Of a DNA stretch of 13,564 nucleotides, positions 7,755-13,564 are shown piece after piece. The stretch's first letter is position 1. Each line of letters begins with the position of its first letter. A model generated the notes under the pieces. That model saw only the letters and a list, made by a program, of their open reading frames with translations. It was not told where the DNA came from and did not search any database. The DNA is from an uncultured Spirochaetales bacterium (GTDB taxonomy: Bacteria > Spirochaetota > Spirochaetia > Sphaerochaetales > Sphaerochaetaceae): positions 1-13,564 of the forward strand of contig CAMEXG010000039.1 of assembly GCA_945947045.1 (NCBI GenBank). The letters run 5' to 3'. The position numbers were made by a program, and so were the translations under genes.

Positions 7755-8662
7755 TAGATTCTACCCTCCTTCTTGTCTTCCATCATTCTGTCTATAACGC
7801 TGAAAAGGTGTGTCCTATGTTCTTCTTTCTCAAGTGTGCACAAAGGCAATCTGAAAATCTCTTTGCAGTAGCCGGCCTTGGCCATTGCGGTCTTAATAGG
7901 AATAGGGTTTGTCTCTACAAAGCAGACCTTGAAGAATTCACTGAACCAATCATTATACTTCTCAGCTGTTTCAAAATCTCCGTTGAGGGCTGCGTGTGTC
8001 ATCTTCACCATTTCCGAAGGAAACAAATTGGATGCTACAGATATTACTCCGTCTCCACCCTTTCTAATAAGATCCAGTGTAAGATTATCGTCACCACTAA
8101 GGACGGAGAAATCATCTTCAGTTGTTCTTATTACACAAGACATCTGATCGATCGAGCCGCTTGCTTCCTTTACAGCCACAATATTCGGGCACTCTGCTTC
8201 AAGTCTCAAAAGTGTCTCAGTCTCCAAATTCACCCCTGTTCTTCCCTTGATGTTATAAAGAATACATGGAACAGAAACTGAGTCTGCAATAGCCTTAAAG
8301 TGCAGGTATAGTCCCTTTTGAGTAGGCTTATTGTAATAAGGGTTGACCAACAACACTGCATCGACTCCTGCATCCTGGGCATGCTGACTCAGCCTGATGG
8401 CCTCGTTTGTTGCGTTGGAGCCTGTTCCTGCGATTACAGGAACTCTACCTTTGGCGAATCTGATGGTCTGGGCGATGACCCTGTCGTGTTCCTCGTGGGA
8501 AAGTGTAGGTGACTCTCCTGTAGTTCCGCAAGGAACAAGACCATCTATTCCTGCAGAGATCTGTGCATCAACAAGTCTCTCAAGAGAGATATAATCTACT
8601 GTGTTGTACTCTGTAAAGGGAGTGATCATCGCTGTGAATACTCCCTTGAATGTATTCTTCAT
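7754..8662 (-). CDS. dapA: 4-hydroxy-tetrahydrodipicolinate synthase
   Basis: This enzyme condenses pyruvate with L-aspartate 4-semialdehyde, the first committed lysine step. It is an (alpha/beta)8 class I aldolase. Seen in the sequence (numbered from this ATG): GTTGESPTLS at about 46-55 with the active-site Thr, the conserved Tyr136 in ILYNIKGRTGVN, and the Schiff-base Lys165 in IVAVKEASG. The usual ILYNVPGRTG has Lys where Pro is expected, a small change next to the active site. The length is 302 aa. An in-frame TTG at 8674 would give 306 aa, but it lies inside the ribosome-binding sequence TTGGAG that serves the ATG at 8662, so the ATG was chosen. One base separates the dapB stop from this start. 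Confidence 0.96.
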   Translation of the reverse strand: MKNTFKGVFTAMITPFTEYNTVDYISLERLVDAQISAGIDGLVPCGTTGESPTLSHEEHDRVIAQTIRFAKGRVPVIAGTGSNATNEAIRLSQHAQDAGVDAVLLVNPYYNKPTQKGLYLHFKAIADSVSVPCILYNIKGRTGVNLETETLLRLEAECPNIVAVKEASGSIDQMSCVIRTTEDDFSVLSGDDNLTLDLIRKGGDGVISVASNLFPSEMVKMTHAALNGDFETAEKYNDWFSEFFKVCFVETNPIPIKTAMAKAGYCKEIFRLPLCTLEKEEHRTHLFSVIDRMMEDKKEGRI

Positions 8663-8663
8663 T

Positions 8664-9425
8664 TTATTCTCCAAATGTTTCGTTCAAGTAATCATCAAGG
8701 GTCAGGACACCCTTTCTTTCAGTTTCTGTTATCCATTCTGCAGCCATTACCGCTCCTAGGGCGAAGCCTGCACGGGAACGGGCTGTATGAGTGAGAGTGA
8801 CGGTATCTGCATCGCTGTCGAGTATTACACTATGTACGCCTGGTGTCCTTCCTACTCTTAAGGATGATATCTGAAGACTCTCTTTCTCTATTTTCCCTTC
8901 AGAGTTCCCCAAGAGAATCTTATCTTTTCCTGGCATCGCCCCAAGAAGAGCCTCTGCAACCATCAAAGCAGTGCCTGATGGACTGTCTTTCTTCTCTGTA
9001 TGATGTACTTCATATATAGAAGCATCATATCCGGAGACCTTTCCATATAGCTCTCCAGCCTTTCTGCATAGTTTAAGGAACAAAGCTACACCGATAGAGT
9101 AATTCCCACTGTACAACACTCTTATGTCTTTGCCTTCTCCGTACTCTTTGACTTCTTCTAGTCTATCAACCCAACCTGTGGTTCCAATAATTGCAGGAAT
9201 AGAGAAGTCAATGTACCTCTTTATGTTATCCACTGCGTCATCGGGATTAGAGAAGTCTATTACAACATCGGCCTCCTTAAAAACAGGAGCTTCCAAAGTT
9301 TTATCAGTCACCCTTGCATCCAATGAAAAGGGGTCTACAACCCCTACCACATTGTGTCCTCTATTCTGTAGGACGGAATATAGCTCCCTTCCCATTTTGC
9401 CAAAACCAGTCAATACAACGTTCAT
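8664..9425 (-). CDS. dapB: 4-hydroxy-tetrahydrodipicolinate reductase
   Basis: This NAD(P)H-dependent enzyme makes tetrahydrodipicolinate from the DapA product. The N-terminal Rossmann domain begins at once with VVLTGFGKMGRE (3-14), and DFSNPDDA and GTTGW (81-85) follow. The catalytic segment is YEVHHTEKKDSPSGTA (about 138-153), holding the His pair and the Lys that bind and protonate the substrate. SLRVGRTPGVHSV (188-200) is also typical. The length of 253 aa is normal to slightly short. It is the first gene of the operon. No Shine-Dalgarno sequence precedes the ATG, yet the start is well supported because the dinucleotide-binding motif needs this N-terminus. See the promoter entries for a possible leaderless transcript. 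Confidence 0.95.
   Translation of the reverse strand: MNVVLTGFGKMGRELYSVLQNRGHNVVGVVDPFSLDARVTDKTLEAPVFKEADVVIDFSNPDDAVDNIKRYIDFSIPAIIGTTGWVDRLEEVKEYGEGKDIRVLYSGNYSIGVALFLKLCRKAGELYGKVSGYDASIYEVHHTEKKDSPSGTALMVAEALLGAMPGKDKILLGNSEGKIEKESLQISSLRVGRTPGVHSVILDSDADTVTLTHTARSRAGFALGAVMAAEWITETERKGVLTLDDYLNETFGE
8669..8672 (-). promoter_or_regulatory. Shine-Dalgarno that decides the dapA start
   Basis: GGAG on the minus strand lies 6 nt upstream of the ATG at 8662 and is embedded in the last codons of dapB. It includes bases of the alternative TTG start region, so that TTG is unlikely to be used. Confidence 0.7.
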
Positions 9426-9431
9426 GACACC

Positions 9432-9461
9432 AATATATCAGAAAGAAGGAGCCATTGTCCA
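9432..9461 (-). promoter_or_regulatory. Candidate dapB promoter P1 (would give leaderless mRNA)
   Basis: On the minus strand TGGACA (9456-9461, five of six to the -35 consensus) and TATATT (9432-9437, five of six to the -10) are separated by 18 nt. Only 6 nt separate the -10 box from the dapB ATG, so transcription would begin at or next to the start codon. This fits the absence of a Shine-Dalgarno sequence but is a sequence match only, in AT-rich DNA. Confidence 0.35.
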
Positions 9462-9462
9462 T

Positions 9463-9491
9463 ATTCTAACATAATGTTATTATTATAACAA
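9463..9491 (-). promoter_or_regulatory. Candidate dapB promoter P2
   Basis: On the minus strand TTGTTA (9486-9491, four of six to the -35) and TAGAAT (9463-9468, five of six to the -10) are separated by 17 nt. The expected start would be near 9456, giving a leader of about 30 nt. The palindrome at 9475-9490 covers most of its -35 box and much of its spacer, so a protein bound there would block this promoter. Confidence 0.35.
9475..9490. promoter_or_regulatory. 16-bp perfect palindrome, possible operator of the dap operon
   Basis: TGTTAT and ATAACA form perfect 6-bp inverted arms around a 4-bp TATT centre. The site lies 50-65 bp upstream of the dapB start, in the only intergenic stretch of this strand, and overlaps candidate promoter P2. 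Its size and symmetry suit a dimeric repressor. The bases are all-round AT-rich, so chance is a real alternative. It has no T run after it and is too weak a hairpin for a terminator. Confidence 0.35.
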
Positions 9492-9524
9492 ACATATAGA
9501 TTGAATAGTGTAAAGAATAGAAAA

Positions 9525-10256
9525 CTAATTCGAAACCAACTCGATCCACATAGGGCGGAATGAAGAAGACAGAGCCACATTCAAGCTGGAAATATGAGAA
9601 AAGGCTGTACCATAGAAAGGTATATGGCCTTTATCAAGGACAATGTCCGAAAGAATTTCCACAGCCGAAGTACCATAGCCTTTTCCTCTGTGTTCAAGTT
9701 TAGTGTCCACTCCTAACTGCCACATTAATGGGCTGTCGGAACTTGCTCCAGCGACGGAGACGATTTCCCCTTTTTCCATAATAGCCACTCCTATTTCATC
9801 CGGAGCGTCATCATCAAACGCAAAGGCCTCGGAAAAATCATCGTCTCTATATTGCTCTATCTCTTCTTTTTCAATAATTCTAAAAGATATATTCTCCGTC
9901 TCTTTATTACTCTTTTTGCTTTTTACAAAGAATGGATGGATCATCTCCACTTCTCTTCCATGCTGTGAAAGAAAGAGGATGATTTTTGATAGAAAAAATC
10001 CATCAAAAATCCAATCACCCTTTCTCTTTCCAACCATCTCCTTGATAGCTTCTACAGCCTCTTCCTTTCCTGTGGCCACTACCTTTCCGTTAAATACTGC
10101 TATCTTCAGAAATAAATCCGGATTGTCTCCAAAGAGCCTACGCCCCTCTTTCGGCACATAGATTGAGAAATGATTCTCATTGTCTAAGAGAAACGAAAGC
10201 AGCATGTTATAGTCTAAGGCAAGCTGAGCGGCTACGGCGTTGAAAGCATTATCCAT
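9525..10256 (-). CDS. GNAT-family N-acetyltransferase, substrate unknown
   Basis: This is a cytoplasmic acetyl-CoA-dependent acetyltransferase whose substrate cannot be told from sequence. The GNAT core is C-terminal, at about 155-243: IGVAIMEKGEIVSVAGAS, then the strand MWQLGVDTKL and the acetyl-CoA pyrophosphate loop HRGKGYGT (189-196). GTAFSHISSLNVALSSSF (216-233) is the typical C-terminal Asn/Ser region. Residues 1-120 form a separate N-terminal domain without a motif I can name, linked by a Lys/Ser-rich segment (112-121). AAAGGA lies 8 nt upstream of the ATG, which overlaps the uvrB stop by 8 nt, so the two are translated from one message. There is no direct link to DNA repair beyond position. 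Confidence 0.85.
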   Translation of the reverse strand: MDNAFNAVAAQLALDYNMLLSFLLDNENHFSIYVPKEGRRLFGDNPDLFLKIAVFNGKVVATGKEEAVEAIKEMVGKRKGDWIFDGFFLSKIILFLSQHGREVEMIHPFFVKSKKSNKETENISFRIIEKEEIEQYRDDDFSEAFAFDDDAPDEIGVAIMEKGEIVSVAGASSDSPLMWQLGVDTKLEHRGKGYGTSAVEILSDIVLDKGHIPFYGTAFSHISSLNVALSSSFRPMWIELVSN

Positions 10257-12291
10257 CTACCAAATCCTTTCTATCTTTAATTCTCTGTATCTCGTCTCTG
10301 ATAACGGCAGCCTTCTCAAACTGCAGATTCTCTGCATATTCCATCATCTGCTTCTCCAAGGTCTTTATGTACTTCTTTCTATCCCTTTCAACAAGAAGAT
10401 TATAATTACCTTTAAGTATCTTTGCCTCTTCCTTTGCAATAACCTCGCTATCCTTGATTTCTCTCTCAAGAATATCTTCTATCTCTTTCTTTATGGTGGT
10501 AGGAGTAATGCCATGCTCCTTATTCCATGCCATCTGGACCTTTCGTCTATGCTCGGTCTCTTCAATGGCCTCCGACATAGCAGGACTCATTTTGTCGGCA
10601 TACATAATGACCCTGCCGTCTGCATTTCTTGCAGCACGTCCAATAGTCTGAATAAGCGATGTGGCAGAACGCAAGAATCCTATTTTATCGGCATCGAGTA
10701 TTGCAACCAGAGAAACTTCAGGCAGGTCCAAACCCTCTCTTAGAAGGTTTATACCAACCAATACATCATACTTTCCTTTTCTAAGGTCTCTAAGTATCTC
10801 CACTCTTTCAATTGTATCCACTTCACTATGGAGGTATTGTACCTTTAGTCCAAGACCCAAAAGATAGGAGGTCAGGTCCTCACTCATTTTCTTGGTGAGA
10901 GTAGTGACCAATACTCTCTCACCTTTGTCTATAGTCTTTCTTATCTCTCCATACAAGTCCTCCATCTGTCCCTCGGTGGGCTTGACGGTGATCTCAGGAT
11001 CCAGGAGGCCTGTAGGTCTAATAAGTTGTTCAACAATCTGTATAGATTCTTCTTTTTCTTTTGGACCGGGAGTAGCGGAGACGTAGATTCTCTGCCCAAC
11101 CTTTGAGTCGAACTCTTCATATTTCAGAGGTCTGTTGTCCAAAGCGGAAGGAAGACGGAAGCCATAGTTGACAAGGTTCATCTTTCTAGATCTGTCACCT
11201 TCATACATAGCCCCTATCTGAGGCAGGGTAACATGGCTTTCATCAATAAATGTCACAAAGTCATCGGGAAAATAATCCAAGAGAACCGCAGGTCTCTCTC
11301 CCGGTTTACGCCCGGTAAGAGGTCTTGAGTAGTTCTCGATGCCTGAGCAGTATCCTACTTCCTGAAGCATCTCCAAATCATATTCCACCCTGCTCTTTAT
11401 TCTTTCAGCCTCTACATATTTTCCATTGGAAATAAAGTATTGATATCTTTCTTCCTTTTCGTCATCTATTGCTTTTATCGCTCTATCTATCTGGGTCTGA
11501 GGCATGACGAACTGCTTGGCAGGATAAAGCGTCACTGAGTCTACTCTCTCTCTCTTTTCCCCTGTAAGAGGATCAAACCATACTATGTCTGTTATAGTGT
11601 CCCAATCGAGAGTTATTCTAAAAGCCGTCTCCAGATATGCCGGATAGATTTCAATAATATCTCCTTTAGGTCTGAAAGTACCTCTCTCCAGAATTGCATC
11701 ATTTCTCTCATAGAGCATTCTTAACAATTGGTCGAAGACTATTCTTCTATCAAATTCTTCACCCACACGAAATGTCCAAAGCATATCTCTAAGAGAAACA
11801 GGGTTACCCAAGCCATAGATACATGATACAGTCGCCACTACAATTACATCTCTTCTTTCCATCAGAGAAAAAGAAGCATGAAGTCTCAGTCTGTCGATTT
11901 CATCATTAATATCTACTTCTTTTTCTATATACAAGTCTTTACCCGGTACATAGGCTTCCGGTTGATAGAAATCATAAGTAGATACAAAGTATGTGACTGC
12001 ATTTTCAGGAAAAAATGTTTTGAACTCTCTATAGAGCTGGGCGGAGAGAGTCTTGTTGTGACTGAGAATCAAGGTGGGCTTCTGAATCTTTTCAATAAGC
12101 TTCGCCATTGTGAAAGTCTTACCACTTCCTGTAACACCCTTCAGCGTCTGGGCCCTATCTCCTTCCAAGTAACCTTGATAGAGAGCATCTACAGCATCCC
12201 CCTGGTCTCCAGAAAGCTGAAAAGGGGCATGTACCACAAAGGGCTTCTCCACCCCCGATATATAGTCTGGATATCTCATCTCAGAATCCAT
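10249..12291 (-). CDS. uvrB: UvrABC excinuclease subunit B
   Basis: UvrB verifies damage and loads UvrC in nucleotide excision repair. The full domain set is present in 680 aa (E. coli 673). Walker A GVTGSGKT is at 52-59 and LILSHNKTLSAQL at 74-86. The damage-probing beta-hairpin region YDFYQPEAYVPGKDLYIEKE is at about 106-125. FIDESHVTLPQIGAMY (348-363) carries the DESH Walker B motif, helicase motif VI QTIGRAAR is at 548-555, and the C-terminal UVR domain for UvrC contact is at about 638-673. Hairpin Tyr-Phe-Tyr replaces the common Tyr-Tyr-Tyr pattern, a mild change. GAGGAG 8 nt upstream supports the ATG at 12291, whereas the in-frame ATG at 12279 has no such site. The 5' end overlaps the htrA gene by 16 nt. 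Confidence 0.98.
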   Translation of the reverse strand: MDSEMRYPDYISGVEKPFVVHAPFQLSGDQGDAVDALYQGYLEGDRAQTLKGVTGSGKTFTMAKLIEKIQKPTLILSHNKTLSAQLYREFKTFFPENAVTYFVSTYDFYQPEAYVPGKDLYIEKEVDINDEIDRLRLHASFSLMERRDVIVVATVSCIYGLGNPVSLRDMLWTFRVGEEFDRRIVFDQLLRMLYERNDAILERGTFRPKGDIIEIYPAYLETAFRITLDWDTITDIVWFDPLTGEKRERVDSVTLYPAKQFVMPQTQIDRAIKAIDDEKEERYQYFISNGKYVEAERIKSRVEYDLEMLQEVGYCSGIENYSRPLTGRKPGERPAVLLDYFPDDFVTFIDESHVTLPQIGAMYEGDRSRKMNLVNYGFRLPSALDNRPLKYEEFDSKVGQRIYVSATPGPKEKEESIQIVEQLIRPTGLLDPEITVKPTEGQMEDLYGEIRKTIDKGERVLVTTLTKKMSEDLTSYLLGLGLKVQYLHSEVDTIERVEILRDLRKGKYDVLVGINLLREGLDLPEVSLVAILDADKIGFLRSATSLIQTIGRAARNADGRVIMYADKMSPAMSEAIEETEHRRKVQMAWNKEHGITPTTIKKEIEDILEREIKDSEVIAKEEAKILKGNYNLLVERDRKKYIKTLEKQMMEYAENLQFEKAAVIRDEIQRIKDRKDLVDG

Positions 12292-13529
12292 CTTGTATTC
12301 TCCTCTGTCTGTTCAACAAGTTCTACACCTTTCAATTCCATTACTTCTCCATTTCTGACTACAGTCACATCCACCTTGTCTCCAGGAGAGGAAGCATAGA
12401 GGATGGCAAAGTAGTCGGTATATCCCTCCACTTTATTTCCGTTTATACCTATGACAACGTCCCCGCCTAAGTATATGACGGAGTTTCCATATTGTGCTTT
12501 TTCATTTCCACCCTTGATTCCACCTTTGTCAGCCATACCTGTAGGTACAACCTGGCTGACCAAAATGCCTTTGTCCACTGGAAGATTGCAATAAGAAACA
12601 ATTTGGCTATTCAGTTCCACAGACAAGAAATCAAACCAGCCTCTTGAAACTTTTCCATCCTTGATTATCTCTTCGGCTATACTTCTCACGCTCTCTACTG
12701 GTAGGGCAAATGATATTCCCTGTGCAGAGCCACTAGTGGAGTATATGGATGAGACCAATCCTACCATTCGCCCTTTCGTATCTAGTAGAGGACCACCTGA
12801 GTTGCCGGGATTAATAAGGGCATCAGTCTGTATCATATTAGGAATAAGAGAAGCAGATGTACTTGTGCTCACCATTCTTTCTAATCCAGAAACCATACCC
12901 GATGTTAGAGACCAAGTGTAGCCATAAGGGTTGCCGATTGCCAAGAGAGTCTGCCCCACCGTCAAATCTGTTGATTTTCCAAGCTCCATAGGGACTAGGT
13001 TTTCTTTTTCCGTCTTGAGAATCGCAATATCTGAAAGAGAATCATAGCCTACAAGAGTGGCGCTTGAGGTGGTTTCATCAGAGAAGACAATAGAAAACTC
13101 TGTGCCTGATCCAACAACATGTTTATTCGTTACAATATAACCGTCACTGGTGAGGATCACTCCGCTTCCCTGACCAGAATCGGAAAGTGCACTTTCGGCG
13201 AGTATTTGTACAACGCTGTCTCTACATTTTTTATAGACTGCGATGTTCCTCATCTCATCAGGAGTATATGTCCAAGATCCATCTTTACTCTGAAAAAGAG
13301 GAATCAACTCTTCTCCATAGTAGACTTGATCCACAGGAATTCCCGCCATTTCCAATAGAGTATCGATTCCATCTTCCTCAACTACATCCTGCATCGCTTT
13401 TCTGAGGCTTTCTTTTTCCTTTTCTGCTTTCAAATATCCTGTCCATAGTCCTAGACCAAGAATTACAGCCACAGAAGCAGATGCAACGATGATGATGGTC
13501 AATATCTCTGAGAATGAAAAACGCTTCAT
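12276..13529 (-). CDS. Membrane-anchored HtrA/Deg-type serine protease with PDZ domain
   Basis: This is an envelope quality-control protease. One transmembrane segment (about 8-31) anchors it with the protease domain outside the cytoplasm. A charged, coiled-coil-like stretch follows (about 33-62). The chymotrypsin-fold domain spans about 95-295 with an intact triad: His137 in VTNKHVVG, Asp167 in DSLSDIAIL, and Ser244 in INPGNSGGPLL. A C-terminal PDZ domain (about 300-405) contains GGIKGG and LGGDVVIGINGNKVEGY. At 417 aa with one PDZ it resembles DegS or short HtrA forms more than two-PDZ DegP. The ATG is the natural start before the membrane anchor, but no Shine-Dalgarno sequence precedes it. 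It seems to lead an operon with uvrB and the acetyltransferase. Only 35 nt upstream are visible. Confidence 0.94.
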   Translation of the reverse strand: MKRFSFSEILTIIIVASASVAVILGLGLWTGYLKAEKEKESLRKAMQDVVEEDGIDTLLEMAGIPVDQVYYGEELIPLFQSKDGSWTYTPDEMRNIAVYKKCRDSVVQILAESALSDSGQGSGVILTSDGYIVTNKHVVGSGTEFSIVFSDETTSSATLVGYDSLSDIAILKTEKENLVPMELGKSTDLTVGQTLLAIGNPYGYTWSLTSGMVSGLERMVSTSTSASLIPNMIQTDALINPGNSGGPLLDTKGRMVGLVSSIYSTSGSAQGISFALPVESVRSIAEEIIKDGKVSRGWFDFLSVELNSQIVSYCNLPVDKGILVSQVVPTGMADKGGIKGGNEKAQYGNSVIYLGGDVVIGINGNKVEGYTDYFAILYASSPGDKVDVTVVRNGEVMELKGVELVEQTEENTRWILR

Positions 13530-13564
13530 GGGAGAAGGATACTATGGCACTTGGATTTGTTCAA

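Noticed and set aside
7808..8281. 157-codon plus-strand frame opposite dapA
   Set aside because: It is a shadow of dapA, with a Cys- and His-rich random-looking product and no upstream ribosome site.
9426..9524. Lysine riboswitch upstream of dapB
   Set aside because: The gap is shorter than the known aptamer and its conserved blocks are not present.
9703..10161. 152-codon plus-strand frame opposite the acetyltransferase
   Set aside because: The product is Ser-rich and low in complexity, as expected from reading the opposite strand of an acidic, Glu/Asp-rich gene.
11878..12399. 173-codon plus-strand frame opposite uvrB and the end of htrA
   Set aside because: It crosses the boundary of two well-supported genes and has no family features.
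13539..13564. Promoter for htrA (TTGAAC and TAGTAT)
   Set aside because: The 14-nt spacing is too short, the -10 match is only four of six, and the region is cut by the window edge, so it is not listed as a feature.

Overview
The window looks like ordinary chromosome from an anaerobic bacterium with an outer membrane, most likely a spirochaete. This assignment is inference. It rests on a lipoprotein signal with a relaxed lipobox (Phe at -2), a small beta-barrel-like exported protein, lysine synthesis through LL-diaminopimelate aminotransferase (DapL), and very compact, overlapping genes. No rRNA, tRNA, CRISPR array, insertion sequence or phage gene was seen.

Left half (1-5272, all plus strand). 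A TPP riboswitch cut by the left edge leads a thiamine-uptake operon: periplasmic binding protein ThiB, fused double permease ThiP and ATPase ThiQ, with overlapping genes. After a 37-nt gap come two more genes joined by an ATGA overlap: a small exported, probably beta-barrel protein of unknown function, and a lipoprotein with a caspase-like (peptidase C14) domain that keeps the His/Cys dyad. No terminator is visible between thiQ and this pair, so they may share the thiamine-controlled transcript. This pair is the least explained part of the window.

Middle (5273-9425, minus strand). A four-gene lysine operon is transcribed dapB-dapA-dapL-lysA, with gaps or overlaps of a few bases. It converts aspartate semialdehyde to tetrahydrodipicolinate (DapA, DapB), directly to LL-diaminopimelate (DapL), and finally to lysine (LysA). 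The epimerase gene dapF is absent here. LysA belongs to a variant lineage lacking the usual HIGS motif. The 99-nt region upstream of dapB is too short for a full lysine riboswitch. It holds two promoter-like pairs and a 16-bp perfect palindrome. The stop codons of lysA and the caspase-like gene abut with no base between them.

Right part (9525-13529, minus strand). A second overlapping group runs htrA (membrane-anchored trypsin-like protease with PDZ), uvrB (nucleotide excision repair) and a GNAT acetyltransferase. The protease start lies 35 nt from the right edge, so its promoter is only partly visible.

Most starts have a clear Shine-Dalgarno sequence. The leading genes dapB and htrA do not, and dapB has a -10-like box only 6 nt before its ATG, so a leaderless transcript is possible.
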